Assembly (NCBI RefSeq): GCF_902497625.1
Contig: NZ_CABVGX010000025.1
Location: 1 to 64,000 of the forward strand
Source of the DNA: Pseudomonas fluorescens
GTDB lineage: Bacteria > Pseudomonadota > Gammaproteobacteria > Pseudomonadales > Pseudomonadaceae
DNA length: 64,000 bases
Reading direction: 5' to 3'
The notes under the pieces were generated by a model. It saw nothing but the letters and a program-made list of their open reading frames with translations, was not told the origin of the DNA and did no database searches. Shown here in pieces: positions 1 to 8,909 of the stretch (the stretch's first letter is position 1; each line of letters starts with the position of its first letter). The position numbers and the translations under genes are program-made.

Positions 1-162
1 GCCACAGAGAGGCCCATTGCTACAGGGAGCGCCATTGCCACAGAGAGGCCCATTGCTACAGAGAGCGCCATTGCCACAGAGAGGCCCATTGCTACAGAGA
101 GCGCCATTGCCACAAAGAGCCGCATTGCCCCAGAGAGCGCCACTGCCACAAAGGGCCCCTCG
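1..162. repeat. 18-bp tandem minisatellite
   Basis: About nine head-to-tail 18-bp units, alternating between two variants (GCCACAGAGAGGCCCATT and GCTACAGAGAGCGCCATT), so the higher-order period is 36 bp. The first six units are nearly perfect; the last three decay toward position 162. Because 18 is a multiple of three, every frame stays open across it, which creates spurious repetitive reading frames on both strands. It lies just upstream of the GlxA-type regulator and runs off the left edge, so its full length is unknown. Confidence 0.85.
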
Positions 163-215
163 GCACAAAAAAACCTTGCCACAGGTAAGCCTGAAACCAT
201 GAGACCTTTCGTAGC

Positions 216-1181
216 ATGACTAAAACCATCGCCATCGTTGTCTTCGCAGGCGTCCAGTCGCTGGACGTCACCGGTCCCATGGATGTGTTTTCCGAAGCCA
301 ATCGCTTCCTTGCCCCGCAGGATCACTATCGGCTGGAAGTGATCGGCGTCGAGCGCGGAGCCATGGCCTGTTCCAACGGTTTGTCACTTAACGCCCATCG
401 GCATTTCAGCGAGGCGCTCGAGGCGTATGACTTGTTGCTGGTAGCGGGTGGTCCGCAGCTGCCTTTCATGGACTTCGGAGCAGCCTTCGATGCCTGGCTA
501 CGCGAGGCTTGCGCCCGGGCGCAGCGTTTCGGCTCGATCTGCAACGGCGCTTTCATGCTCGCCCGGGCCGGGTTGCTGCAGGGCAGGACGGTGACCACTC
601 ATTGGGTCGACGCAGCGGCGTTAACGGCGTTGTGCCCTGGCACGCAGGTTGAAGCGGATCGGCTGTACGTGCAGGACTGCGAGCTGTACACCTCGGCCGG
701 GGTCACGGCGGGAATTGATTTGTCACTGTACCTGCTGGCCCGCGATCACGGAGCGGAAGTCGCGCTGAGCGTGGCGAAGCGATTGGTGGTATTCACGCAG
801 CGCTCGGGTGGGCAATCGCAGTTCAGTCCATTCCTTACGCCCCACGCTGAACCGACGTCAGCGGTGGCCATGGTCCAGCATTACGTCCTGGCCAATCTCA
901 CGGGCGATCTGACGATTGCCGACCTGGCGAACGCGGCCAACATGAGCGCGCGCAATTTTTCCCGGGTGTTTGCCAGGGAGGCGAAAATCACCCCGGCGGA
1001 GTTTGTCGAGCGGGCAAGAGTGGATGCGGCGCGGGTGCTGCTTGAGAGCACCCGGTCGCCATTGAAGACCGTGGCCTACCAATGCGGTTTTCGCGATGCC
1101 CAGCACATGCGCAGTGTCTTCAATCGCAGACTTGGAGTAACGCCGCAGCAGTTCAGGCTAAATTTTGCGGCGATGGTTTAA
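216..1181 (+). CDS. GlxA family transcriptional regulator (DJ-1/PfpI-AraC fusion)
   Basis: A 321-residue cytoplasmic transcription factor. The N-terminal ~190 residues form a DJ-1/PfpI-like class I amidotransferase fold, with the nucleophile-elbow sequence SICNGAF (Cys109). The C-terminal ~100 residues are an AraC-type double helix-turn-helix with typical elements (DLTIADLANAANMSARNFSRVF and a second helix pair ending RRLGVTPQQFR). Related Pseudomonas proteins include regulators of arginine and quaternary-amine catabolism (ArgR, GbdR, CdhR); the ligand of this one cannot be told from sequence. The gene stands alone, between a minisatellite and the convergent acylase gene. Confidence 0.88.
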   Translation: MTKTIAIVVFAGVQSLDVTGPMDVFSEANRFLAPQDHYRLEVIGVERGAMACSNGLSLNAHRHFSEALEAYDLLLVAGGPQLPFMDFGAAFDAWLREACARAQRFGSICNGAFMLARAGLLQGRTVTTHWVDAAALTALCPGTQVEADRLYVQDCELYTSAGVTAGIDLSLYLLARDHGAEVALSVAKRLVVFTQRSGGQSQFSPFLTPHAEPTSAVAMVQHYVLANLTGDLTIADLANAANMSARNFSRVFAREAKITPAEFVERARVDAARVLLESTRSPLKTVAYQCGFRDAQHMRSVFNRRLGVTPQQFRLNFAAMV

Positions 1182-1282
1182 GCGGTTATTTTGAGTGCCC
1201 GTGAGTGCCTCCTCGGCGAATCGCCGCCCGGAGCAAGCGCGCTTTCACAATCAAACCGAGCCTCTCTGAGCAGCTCGGTCAC

Positions 1283-1313
1283 CTGTGGGAGCGGGCTCGC
1301 TCGCGAAAGCGGC
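1283..1313. repeat. REP-type palindromic half-element
   Basis: A single copy of the dominant REP sequence of this window (TGTGGGAGCGGGCTCGCTCG followed by CGAAAGCGG), between the convergent regulator and acylase genes. Its inner part is self-complementary. No inverted partner lies nearby, so this is a singleton REP rather than a REPIN. Confidence 0.7.
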
Positions 1314-1327
1314 CCTGACAACAACAC

Positions 1328-3739
1328 TTATTGCCCGGAGCGCCTCGGCAGCAGCTTCAGGGTGCTGCGCGTATTGGCCATGACTTCTTCATCATTGAGA
1401 TACGCCTGGAAATACATCCCTTCGATATACGCCTCGGCCTGATCTTCATAATGCTTGTCCAGCGGCACGCCGCTCTGGCCAACCGGGTTGACGGTCAGGC
1501 TGTGCGCCGGGTCGGCGAAATCGATCAGGCGGCGTGTCGAGGGGCCGTAAGTCACGGGCCACGGCGCGGGACCGATTTTCGATGACAGGTTGTTCGGCAC
1601 TTCATGGCTGCCCGGCGCGGCGAATGGTCCGACGTTGAACACGCGATCCAGCGGCTTCTGCTGACCCAGCGGATGGCCGTGCGTCAGCGTGTGCGCCTTG
1701 CCCCACTGCCATTGCGCAGCATCGCCTCCCAGTGTGGTCCGAAGGTGCGCAAGGCTCGCTTGCCACGCCAGCTTGACCGTATCGGCGCGAGTTTCCTTGC
1801 CAGCGGTAGTGCGGTTATCCCACCACGGCGAGTTGGCGTCTGCGGCCAGACGTGGCAACGCGGCATCGATCACCCGGGTCGAAAGCAGCGTTTCGAAAAA
1901 GTCATTACCCAGCTCATCGTGCATCGTCGCGTCGGCCAGGTTGAACAGCAACTGGTTGAACAGCGTGGCGCTGGTGGAATCCAGCGGGTAGTCACCCTTC
2001 CACTGTGCCAGTTGCTCAATCATTTTCAGCTCGGCCGCATCGCTGGCCACTTCGCGCAGTACCGGCAACAACGGTGCGAGCAAGCGTGGGCCGTACGTGG
2101 TGGTGGTGCCCAGCTGCAGCTGCTTGCTCGCTTGCAGATCCCATTTGATGTTCTTGTCGCTGAGTTCACGGTTGAGCTGCTGCCCGCGATCGGCGAGGTT
2201 GTAATAGCCTGGAATCTCGATGCCCACCGGTGACACCGGCTGGAAGTTAGCCGAGACAATGTAGCCACGCGCCGGGTTTTCTTCCTGCGGATTGGCGCTG
2301 AACGGGTAGAAACCATCCTTGTCTGCCTCAGCGCTACCACCATCGAGGATGAACCACGGCCGCACGCCCGCCGGACGCTTCGGCAGTTGCGCCGCCGCCC
2401 ACCAGCCGATGTCGCCCTTGGCGTTGGCCCAGACGATGTTCAGGCCCGGCGCCTGAACCTTGGCGGCGGCACTGCGTGCCTTGGCGAGGGTGTCGGCGCG
2501 GTTGAGCTGATAAAAACCTTCAAGGATCGGGTTTTCGCTTTCGAGGAAGCCCCACCACATGGCAATCGGGGTTTTGCCAGCGTTCTTGCCCAGTGCGTCA
2601 TTGACGATCGGACCATGCGGCGACTGGCGCAGCACCAGCGTCACCGGTGCCTGGCCTTTGACCGCGATCTGCTGCTCGGTGGTCACCATGTCCACCCAGT
2701 TGCCGCGATACCAGACCTGGTTTGGATTGTCCGGATTGACCTTTTCGGCAATCAGATCCAGATCGTCATTCTGGAACATAGTGATGCTCCAGCCGAAATG
2801 GCTGTTCAAGCCGAGGGAAGCGAACGGCATCAGCGCCTGATAGTGACCGTAAAGGTCAAAGCCTGGCGCCGAAAGTTGCGCTTCGTACCACACCGAGGGC
2901 GCTGAGAAGCGAATATGCGGATCGCCGGCCAATAGCGGTTTGCCACTTTTAGTGCGGCTACCGGCAACCACCCAGGCGTTGCTGCCTTCGAACTGCGGCA
3001 ATCCGTTATCGGCCAGCACCTGCTCGCTCAGACGGGCGAGGGCATTAAGGTCTTGCCAGTCCACACTGGCAAGGTGCGGCACGACGCTGCCCGGGTTTTT
3101 TGCCAGTGCACCGTTGGGCTGCCAATCCAGTTCGAAGACTTTCAGGTACTCGGGGCCGAGCTGATCGCGCACGTAGGTCAGCAATGGTTCGGTGCGAAAC
3201 GCTGCAGCAAAACTGTAGGCCATGTAGCCGGCGATGCTGATGGTGTCCTGCGCGGTAAACGGGCGCCTGGAAATGCCGAGCGTATCGAACTCGGCAGGCT
3301 TGGCGCGGCTGTCCTGATACTGGTTGATGCCGTCGAGGTAGGCCTGCATGGCGATGAACGTTGGCGATTGCTTGTCCAGGTTCGTCAGATAGGTTTCGGC
3401 GCGTTCGCGAATGCGCAGGCTGCGCATCAGCTTGTCGGTGTCGAGCAGTTTCGGGCCGAGCACTTCGGCGAGTTCGCCACGGGCGAGGCGGCGCAGGATT
3501 TCCATCTGGAACAGCCGATCCTGGGCGTGCACATAGCCGAGGGCGCGGTACAGATCAGGCTCGTTTTCGGCGCGAATATGCGGAACACCACGCTCGTCGT
3601 AGCGCACGGTGACTGAGCCCTGCAGGTGCTGCAACTCGACCACGCCCTGGCGTGTCGGCTGCTTGCTGTAGACGTACCAGCCGATCCCGGCGGCCAGCAC
3701 GACGATCAGCAGGACAAGTACGGTCAGCAGACGCTTCAT
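1328..3739 (-). CDS. hacB: Penicillin acylase family protein, HacB-like N-acyl-homoserine lactone acylase
   Basis: An 803-residue Ntn-hydrolase precursor. An N-terminal hydrophobic helix (about residues 4-24) should direct it to the periplasm. The alpha subunit carries the family motif GYVHAQDRLFQME near residue 70. The junction EGSNAW places the catalytic serine at about Ser253, which becomes the free N-terminus of the beta subunit after autoprocessing; the following segment (SGKPLLAGDPH) is also typical. Family members cleave amide-linked acyl chains. The position relative to serA, rpiA and ilvA matches P. aeruginosa PA0305 (HacB, which cleaves long-chain acyl-homoserine lactones), so that name is preferred over QuiP or PvdQ, but substrate is inferred. 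An AAGGA ribosome site precedes the start. Confidence 0.82.
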   Translation of the reverse strand: MKRLLTVLVLLIVVLAAGIGWYVYSKQPTRQGVVELQHLQGSVTVRYDERGVPHIRAENEPDLYRALGYVHAQDRLFQMEILRRLARGELAEVLGPKLLDTDKLMRSLRIRERAETYLTNLDKQSPTFIAMQAYLDGINQYQDSRAKPAEFDTLGISRRPFTAQDTISIAGYMAYSFAAAFRTEPLLTYVRDQLGPEYLKVFELDWQPNGALAKNPGSVVPHLASVDWQDLNALARLSEQVLADNGLPQFEGSNAWVVAGSRTKSGKPLLAGDPHIRFSAPSVWYEAQLSAPGFDLYGHYQALMPFASLGLNSHFGWSITMFQNDDLDLIAEKVNPDNPNQVWYRGNWVDMVTTEQQIAVKGQAPVTLVLRQSPHGPIVNDALGKNAGKTPIAMWWGFLESENPILEGFYQLNRADTLAKARSAAAKVQAPGLNIVWANAKGDIGWWAAAQLPKRPAGVRPWFILDGGSAEADKDGFYPFSANPQEENPARGYIVSANFQPVSPVGIEIPGYYNLADRGQQLNRELSDKNIKWDLQASKQLQLGTTTTYGPRLLAPLLPVLREVASDAAELKMIEQLAQWKGDYPLDSTSATLFNQLLFNLADATMHDELGNDFFETLLSTRVIDAALPRLAADANSPWWDNRTTAGKETRADTVKLAWQASLAHLRTTLGGDAAQWQWGKAHTLTHGHPLGQQKPLDRVFNVGPFAAPGSHEVPNNLSSKIGPAPWPVTYGPSTRRLIDFADPAHSLTVNPVGQSGVPLDKHYEDQAEAYIEGMYFQAYLNDEEVMANTRSTLKLLPRRSGQ

Positions 3740-3822
3740 GAGAATTCCTTGTTATTGTTATGTGGGGCAGCGGTTCCCTGGCGCCACTGTTTAACACGGC
3801 TTGCTGGCTCGGCCCATCACCC

Positions 3823-4434
3823 TTAGGAGGGATTCGTATTGCCGGGTTTGTCATGCTTCGTGGTGTCAGCCTGCCACGGGCAGTAACACCCCACCGCTAG
3901 CGTGTGTGTGGCATTCACGGCTCGACCTTCGTTAAGCGCCTGCAGAATTGGCTCGATAAAACTGTTACCCGAATTGCACGTCAGCCCTTCGCTGTACGGG
4001 CCGAAATACGCCAGTTTGCCGCTGCGATCCCAGATTGCCACGGCGGGACTGGCGGGGATCTGTTCTGCGCCGGGTAAAACCGTGATGGTTTTCAGATCGC
4101 CGAGAATGTCCGGCAACTGGCCGTGGCTGCCGGGTTTTTGCACCGCATAAAATTCAACGCCTTGCGGCTCGTAGCGGGCGACCAGTTCGGTGAGGTGTTG
4201 TTGATTGCCGACATTGCACGGGCAGGCCGGATCCCAGAAATGCACGAGGCGGATCGCGCCGGCGCCGGCGAGCTGATCGGGCAGGCGCAAGGGGTCGCCG
4301 GAAAACACCGCCGTGTGCGAACTGAAGGCGCGCAGGTAACGGCCCTGAAACCAGTCATACGCTGCCCACAGAACACCGGCACACACGAGAACGAGCAGGG
4401 TGGCGAGCAGTGGGGTGCGGTAAGGCGAGCGCAT
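3823..4434 (-). CDS. Membrane-anchored thioredoxin-like protein (DUF6436 type)
   Basis: A 203-residue protein with one N-terminal transmembrane or signal segment (about residues 8-27) followed by a thioredoxin-like domain. The segment VHFWDPACPCNVGNQQHL holds a Cys71-Pro-Cys73 pair in the position of a thioredoxin CxxC motif. A cis-proline-like region (GAEQIPASPAVAIWD) and a late Cys pair (VGCYCPWQ) follow. It probably faces the periplasm and may act in thiol redox chemistry, but the shortened CPC motif makes classical disulfide exchange uncertain. It lies upstream of the acylase on the same strand with an 83-bp gap. Confidence 0.65.
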   Translation of the reverse strand: MRSPYRTPLLATLLVLVCAGVLWAAYDWFQGRYLRAFSSHTAVFSGDPLRLPDQLAGAGAIRLVHFWDPACPCNVGNQQHLTELVARYEPQGVEFYAVQKPGSHGQLPDILGDLKTITVLPGAEQIPASPAVAIWDRSGKLAYFGPYSEGLTCNSGNSFIEPILQALNEGRAVNATHTLAVGCYCPWQADTTKHDKPGNTNPS

Positions 4435-4531
4435 GGGTGGGTGTCCTCGAAGATCGCCCAGCTTGCCATGCTTGCCGCAACAGATGAATATCGCAGGCCC
4501 ATAAAGTCCGTTTCATGTTCTGGAATCATCC

Positions 4532-5479
4532 ATGGCTGCCCACTTCGACCCCGATATTCTGCGTGCCAGCCTGCGACCCTTGGTCGAATGGCAGCCGCTG
4601 TCGGAACAGGCGCAGGCTTATCGACGCTTCTACGGTGTGGATTTTCCGGGGCGCGAATTGCGCAGTGGTCTGGGGCGATTCGAGGTGGGCAGTTACGAAG
4701 TGGTCAGCCAGGTCTGGTGGCCAGCACGGGTGAAGGCGACGCTGCTGCTGTTCCATGGTTTCTACGATCACACCGGGCTGTATCGGCACGTGATCGAGTG
4801 GGCGCTGGATCAGGATTTTGCGGTGATTGCCTGCGACTTGCCGGGTCATGGACTGTCCAGCGGTGAACGGGCGAGCATCAAGGATTTCGCTGAGTATCAG
4901 GATACGTTGCAGAGACTGTTGGTCGAGGCGCAGGCGCTGGATTTGCCAAAGCCGTGGCACTTGTGCGGGCAAAGTACTGGTGGTGCGATCGTGATTGATC
5001 ACGTTTTGCATGCCGGCGCGGACAGCCCGGCCCAAGGTCAGGTGATCCTCTTGTCGCCGCTGGTGCGACCGCGCGCATGGGGCTGGTCGCAGCTCAGCTA
5101 TTACGTGCTCAAGCCTTTCGTCAAAGGCATCGCGCGGCGGTTCAGCGAAAACTCCAACGATCCGGATTTTCTCCCGTTCCTGCAGGCCGATCCACTGCAG
5201 CCTCGGCGTTTACCGACGGCGTGGGTTGGCGCCCTGGCGCGGTGGATCAAGAGAATCGAAGCTGCACCGGCCAGCACCCGGAGCCCGCTGATTGTGCAGG
5301 GTCAGGCGGACATGACGGTGGATTGGGTGCACAATCTGGCTGTCTTGAATGCCAAGTTTGATCGACCGCAGGTGTTGATGTTGCCGCAGGGGCGACATCA
5401 TTTGGCGAACGAGACGTTGGCGATGCGGCGGGAGTATTTCGGATTTTTGAGCAAGTGGATCAATAGCCGAGGTGTTTAG
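4532..5479 (+). CDS. Alpha/beta hydrolase, lysophospholipase-like
   Basis: A 315-residue serine hydrolase without an obvious signal peptide. Motifs are in order: oxyanion-hole region LLLFHGFYDH (residues 71-80), CDLPGHGLSSG (101-111), nucleophile elbow CGQSTGG (Ser148), and a C-terminal His region QGRHHLANE consistent with the catalytic histidine. The pattern fits the Hydrolase_4/PldB group of monoacylglycerol or lysophospholipid lipases. It starts 97 bp from the divergent thioredoxin-like gene and converges on the DUF2059 gene. Substrate is not predictable from the sequence. Confidence 0.8.
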   Translation: MAAHFDPDILRASLRPLVEWQPLSEQAQAYRRFYGVDFPGRELRSGLGRFEVGSYEVVSQVWWPARVKATLLLFHGFYDHTGLYRHVIEWALDQDFAVIACDLPGHGLSSGERASIKDFAEYQDTLQRLLVEAQALDLPKPWHLCGQSTGGAIVIDHVLHAGADSPAQGQVILLSPLVRPRAWGWSQLSYYVLKPFVKGIARRFSENSNDPDFLPFLQADPLQPRRLPTAWVGALARWIKRIEAAPASTRSPLIVQGQADMTVDWVHNLAVLNAKFDRPQVLMLPQGRHHLANETLAMRREYFGFLSKWINSRGV

Positions 5480-5550
5480 TGGCGGTTCCGGCGTCTTCGT
5501 CGGATCGCCGCCAGGGGCAAGCCTCGCTTCCACAGTTGACCGAGTTGTCC

Positions 5551-6288
5551 TTAAGGATTCTGCCCCACCGCCAAGCCCGCCCGAATCGCGGCCAGTGCTG
5601 CCTGGTAATACGCCTTGCCTTCAGTCGACTCGGCAAACGTCGCAAATTCTTCCAGTTCGTTATCCGACAGGTCGCGGTAGACGTACAGCAGCGTGTTATT
5701 CACATCGCTGCCGATCTGGTCCATCAAACGCTGGCGTTGCCCGTTCAACATGCCCTGCGCCTGACCGCCACCGAGCAGGCCGGGGATCATCGAGCTCAGG
5801 CTGTCGGCCGCGACACCGGCGATGGCCAGGCTGACTTCCGCACCCGCTTCGCGCGCCGGCAATGCCTGGGCCAGGTGGCCAATGATCAGTTGGCGGTTAT
5901 CGCTGACCTGCATCTTCGGCAGACCCTGGGCGTTTTTCGCCAGTTGATCGCGCCGGGTCGCGAGCAATTCGGCTGCGACGATTTTCTTGCCCAAGGGCGA
6001 CTGAAAAAAGGCCAGGGCGGGTTGCGGATCGGCGAGTGTCTTGCGCAGTTGCGCTTCAGCACGCAGGTCCACAGCCTGTGGTGCAAAGCGTTTGTTGCTG
6101 TTGTTCACCAGGGCCTGAAAGACCGCCGGCGGCAGGCTGTTCTGATAGCGCTGCTGCGCCGCCGAGAGGGCGTCGTTGAAATGCGCACGTTGTTCCGGCC
6201 AGCCGGCAACCTTGTAGAGCTGGTCATAGCCGTCTGCCCAGGCGGGCATTACGCAGAACATCAGCAGTGAGAAAAGCAAACGGCGCAT
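5551..6288 (-). CDS. DUF2059 domain-containing secreted protein
   Basis: A 245-residue protein. The start at 6288 is chosen because MRRLLFSLLMFCVMPAWA is a clean signal peptide and an AGGAG lies just upstream; an open frame extends further 5' but lacks both. The mature part is alpha-helical and contains the DUF2059-like C-terminal block (LSDNELEEFATFAESTEGKAYYQAALAAI). Members are periplasmic or outer-membrane-associated proteins of unknown function. It is transcribed divergently from the 2OG oxygenase. Confidence 0.7.
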   Translation of the reverse strand: MRRLLFSLLMFCVMPAWADGYDQLYKVAGWPEQRAHFNDALSAAQQRYQNSLPPAVFQALVNNSNKRFAPQAVDLRAEAQLRKTLADPQPALAFFQSPLGKKIVAAELLATRRDQLAKNAQGLPKMQVSDNRQLIIGHLAQALPAREAGAEVSLAIAGVAADSLSSMIPGLLGGGQAQGMLNGQRQRLMDQIGSDVNNTLLYVYRDLSDNELEEFATFAESTEGKAYYQAALAAIRAGLAVGQNP

Positions 6289-6396
6289 AGGGACTCCTGT
6301 CAGCAGGCGACTATTCTCCGTGTGGCATCCGGACTTGTCGAGAATTCGTATCAAGGCGCTGCGCGGCTCTGTCGGATTTTCGGGCACAGGAATACT

Positions 6397-7041
6397 ATGC
6401 GCGCCATGCAAATACCCTCTGACCACCCGCTGCTGTTACGTATCGTCGACGACCTGGCCGAACAGGGCTGGTCGCAGCAGAATATCTTCCTGCCTCTGGA
6501 TCTGACCGGAGCACTGGCGGCCGAGTGCCGCAAACGTGCTGCCGAAGGTGAACTGGCCCCGGCTGCAGTGGGGCGCGGGCCGTCGTCGGAGATTCGCGAA
6601 GGCATTCGCGGTGATCACATTCAGTGGATCGAGCCCGGTCAGGCGCTGCCTTGCGACAGCTACCTGCAACTGATGGACAGCCTGCGCGAGGCGATGAATC
6701 GCGGTTTGTACCTGGGCCTTGAAGACTTCGAAAGCCATTTTGCGATGTACCCGCCCGGAGCTTTTTATCTCAAGCACGTCGACCGTTTTCGCGACGACGA
6801 CCGGCGCATGGTTTCGGCAGTGGTCTACCTCAATGACGCCTGGTTGCCGGAGCATGGTGGTCAGCTGCGCATGTACCTCAAGAATGACGTTGAATACGAT
6901 GTGGTGCCCACCGGTGGCTGCCTCGTGGTGTTCCTCTCGGGCGAAGTGCCCCACGAAGTGTTGCCGGCAACGCGCGACCGCCTGTCTCTGACGGGTTGGT
7001 TTCGGCGTCGCGGCAACGAGCCGTTCTTATCATGCAAATGA
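6397..7041 (+). CDS. 2OG-Fe(II) oxygenase
   Basis: A 214-residue non-heme iron, 2-oxoglutarate-dependent dioxygenase of the prolyl-4-hydroxylase/PiuC-like fold. The iron ligands are visible as the HxD motif in LKHVDRFRDDD and the distal His in EVPHEVLPATRDRLSLTGWF, where the downstream Arg would bind 2-oxoglutarate. The start at 6397 is preferred because an AGG lies at a good distance upstream; the open frame extends further 5'. The downstream DUF523 gene overlaps its end, suggesting a two-gene unit. Substrate unknown; protein hydroxylation is possible. Confidence 0.8.
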   Translation: MRAMQIPSDHPLLLRIVDDLAEQGWSQQNIFLPLDLTGALAAECRKRAAEGELAPAAVGRGPSSEIREGIRGDHIQWIEPGQALPCDSYLQLMDSLREAMNRGLYLGLEDFESHFAMYPPGAFYLKHVDRFRDDDRRMVSAVVYLNDAWLPEHGGQLRMYLKNDVEYDVVPTGGCLVVFLSGEVPHEVLPATRDRLSLTGWFRRRGNEPFLSCK

Positions 7042-7517
7042 TCCTGGTAAGCCGCTGTCTGCTCGGGCACCGCGTACGCTACGACGGCGGGGCCAGCGGA
7101 CCGTTTGATCAGCTTCAGCAGTGGCTGGATGAAGGTCGAGTAGTACCGCTGTGCCCGGAAGTGGCCGGAGGTTTGCCGACACCGCGGGCGGCGGCGGAAA
7201 TTCCCGGCGGGCAGGGGAGTGAAGTGCTGGATGGGCGGGCTGCGGTGATCACGACGGATGGCGAGGATGTCAGTACGCAGTTTCTGAGCGGTGCTTTTCA
7301 AGCGCTGACGTTAGTGCGCGAGCACGGTATTCGCGTTGCGGTGTTGAAGGCCAACAGCCCATCCTGCGGCAATTTGTTTACCTATGACGGGACGTTCAGT
7401 GGCGTGAAGGTCAGCGGCGAAGGTGTGACGGCTGCGTTGCTCAAACGCCATGGCGTGCAGGTTTTCAGTGAGCTGGAGTTGCCACAAGCGGTCGAAGCGC
7501 TGATCGCACAAGCCTGA
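7032..7517 (+). CDS. DUF523 domain-containing protein
   Basis: A protein of about 161 residues (159 if it starts at the in-frame ATG at 7038, where ATGA overlaps the upstream stop). The N-terminal ILVSRCLLGHRVRYDGG and the later KANSPSCGN are the conserved DUF523 blocks, with cysteines that could bind a metal. Function is unknown; some DUF523 domains are fused to DUF1722. Overlap with the upstream oxygenase gene implies translational coupling. Confidence 0.78.
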   Translation: MQMILVSRCLLGHRVRYDGGASGPFDQLQQWLDEGRVVPLCPEVAGGLPTPRAAAEIPGGQGSEVLDGRAAVITTDGEDVSTQFLSGAFQALTLVREHGIRVAVLKANSPSCGNLFTYDGTFSGVKVSGEGVTAALLKRHGVQVFSELELPQAVEALIAQA

Positions 7518-7528
7518 AGTCACAACCC

Positions 7529-7620
7529 CTGTGGGAGCGAGCCTGCTCGCGATAGCGGTTTGTCAGTCGACATCTCTTCCGGCTGCCGGCCTCATCGCGA
7601 GCTAGCTCGCTCCCACGGGG
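7529..7620. repeat. REPIN (inverted REP pair)
   Basis: Two REP copies in opposite orientation, CTGTGGGAGCGAGCCTGCTC on the left and its near complement ending CTCGCTCCCACGGGG on the right, separated by about 30 bp. It sits between the convergent DUF523 and solute-binding-protein genes, where it could also act as a transcription stop or RNA stabiliser. Confidence 0.85.
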
Positions 7621-7639
7621 TAAGCCGCTGACTCGAAGA

Positions 7640-8227
7640 TCAGGGTTTCGGGTTCGCGGTGGAATCCGCCTTCAACCACTTCTGCTCCAGCGCCTCCAGT
7701 CGTCCATCGGCCTTGATCCGCTGCAATGCGTTTTCCAGGCTGGCGTGGAACGCCGGGTTACCTTTTTGAAAAGGAATCGCCAAGCTCACCTTAGGCGCTG
7801 CTTTCGGCGCGGCTTGCTGCAACGATTGCACCAACACCATCGGCCGTGGTGGCTCGTCGTTCTGTGCGAGCAGTTGCCCATCAGCTACTGCATAGGGTTC
7901 GCTGAAGTCGAAACGATCCTTGAGATCCGGGGTCAGTGCTATGTGATTGATGGCGACGTCGTACTTGCCACTCTCGACGCCTGCCAGCAGATCATTGGCA
8001 TCGGTGACGACGAAGTCGGCGCGTACATCCAGTTCGCTGGCCAGCATCTGGCCCAGCTCGACTTCGAAGCCTGCGAGTTTGCCATCGTCTTTGTAATTGA
8101 AGGGCGGTGTATTCGCCTCAAGGGCGATGCGCAGTTCGCCGCGGTCGTTGACGTCGTCGATCAGTTCGGCATGAGCCAGCGGGCTCAAAAGGGGTAGCAG
8201 GCAGATCAGGCCAGGCAGAAAGCGCAT
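7640..8227 (-). CDS. Small periplasmic amino-acid-type solute-binding protein (SBP_bac_3)
   Basis: A 195-residue family 3 extracellular solute-binding protein. Start at 8227 is supported by an AGGAG five bases upstream and by the signal peptide MRFLPGLICLLPLLSPLAHA. The family block RIALEANTPPFNYKDDGKLAGFEVELG follows. It is shorter than ordinary amino-acid binding proteins (about 250 residues): the middle of the second lobe is reduced. No permease or ATPase gene is adjacent, so it may act as an orphan binding or sensing protein. Confidence 0.75.
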   Translation of the reverse strand: MRFLPGLICLLPLLSPLAHAELIDDVNDRGELRIALEANTPPFNYKDDGKLAGFEVELGQMLASELDVRADFVVTDANDLLAGVESGKYDVAINHIALTPDLKDRFDFSEPYAVADGQLLAQNDEPPRPMVLVQSLQQAAPKAAPKVSLAIPFQKGNPAFHASLENALQRIKADGRLEALEQKWLKADSTANPKP

Positions 8228-8361
8228 GGTCACTCCTTTGAATTCATTATCGCGAGACTCAGGGTCAGGCTCGCTTTGCTATGGTTATGCGTGCCTTCGA
8301 CAACGAATGGTCATGAAGTTGTCATGACCGAGCGGATTTTACGGAAAAACTGGAGAAGAAA

Positions 8362-8787
8362 ATGAAAACCTTTATGTCACGCGCCGCTTTCGCTGGCCTG
8401 TTGCTGAGTGCTTCGATGTTGGCGACCGCTGCGACGCCCGCTCCAAAAGGGGCAGAAGCGTTCATTGTTTCCCCTGAAGATGGCGCTACTGTGTCGCAGG
8501 AGTTCAAGGTCAAATTCGGCGTCAAACACATCTCATTGGCACCAGCGGGCGACGTTACCAAAAACACCGGGCACCATCACCTGCTGATCGACGTCGATAA
8601 ACTGCCTCCTGCGGGCGCGCCGATTCCAACCGATGCCAACCACATGCATTTCGGCAAGGCACAAACCGAAGCCACCATCAAGCTGGCGCCGGGCAAGCAT
8701 ACCTTGCAGCTCGAACTGGGCGACGCCGGTCACATGCCGTTCGATCCGCCGATCGTGTCGGAGAAGATCACGGTCAATGTGAAATAA
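8362..8787 (+). CDS. DUF4399 domain-containing secreted protein
   Basis: A 141-residue periplasmic protein with a clear signal peptide (MKTFMSRAAFAGLLLSASMLATAATP). The DUF4399 core is recognisable: EAFIVSPEDGATVSQEFKVKFGV, NTGHHHLLID, PTDANHMHFGKAQTEATIKLAPGKHTLQLELGD. The conserved HHH and HMHFG histidines suggest metal binding, but no function is established. A strong intrinsic terminator immediately follows, so it is probably monocistronic. Confidence 0.8.
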   Translation: MKTFMSRAAFAGLLLSASMLATAATPAPKGAEAFIVSPEDGATVSQEFKVKFGVKHISLAPAGDVTKNTGHHHLLIDVDKLPPAGAPIPTDANHMHFGKAQTEATIKLAPGKHTLQLELGDAGHMPFDPPIVSEKITVNVK

Positions 8788-8820
8788 AAAACGGGAGCCC
8801 TTTTGGGGCTCCCGTTTTTA
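8786..8820 (+). terminator. Rho-independent terminator
   Basis: A perfect 10-bp stem (ACGGGAGCCC, 8791-8800, pairing with 8806-8815), a 5-base loop and a run of T, flanked by A residues on the left so it could work in both directions. It directly follows the DUF4399 stop codon. Confidence 0.9.
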
Positions 8821-8907
8821 TAGCTGCAAGCTTCAAATCATAAGCGGCAAGTCAAAGCAACAGCGAACTCAGCTTGCCGCTTGAAGCTTGCCACTTGCAG
8901 CTGCTCC
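8821..8907. repeat. Long inverted repeat (second REP-like family)
   Basis: The left arm AGCTGCAAGCTTCAA plus GCGGCAAG matches, inverted, the right arm CTTGCCGCTTGAAGCTTG plus CTTGCAGCT, with about 25 bp between. It differs in sequence from the common REP of this window. It lies between the DUF4399 terminator and the end of serA. Confidence 0.7.
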
Positions 8908-8909
8908 TC

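Noticed and set aside
17..301. Short repetitive reading frames on both strands across the left-edge minisatellite
   Set aside because: They exist because the 18-bp period keeps frames open; composition is low-complexity and no ribosome site is seen.
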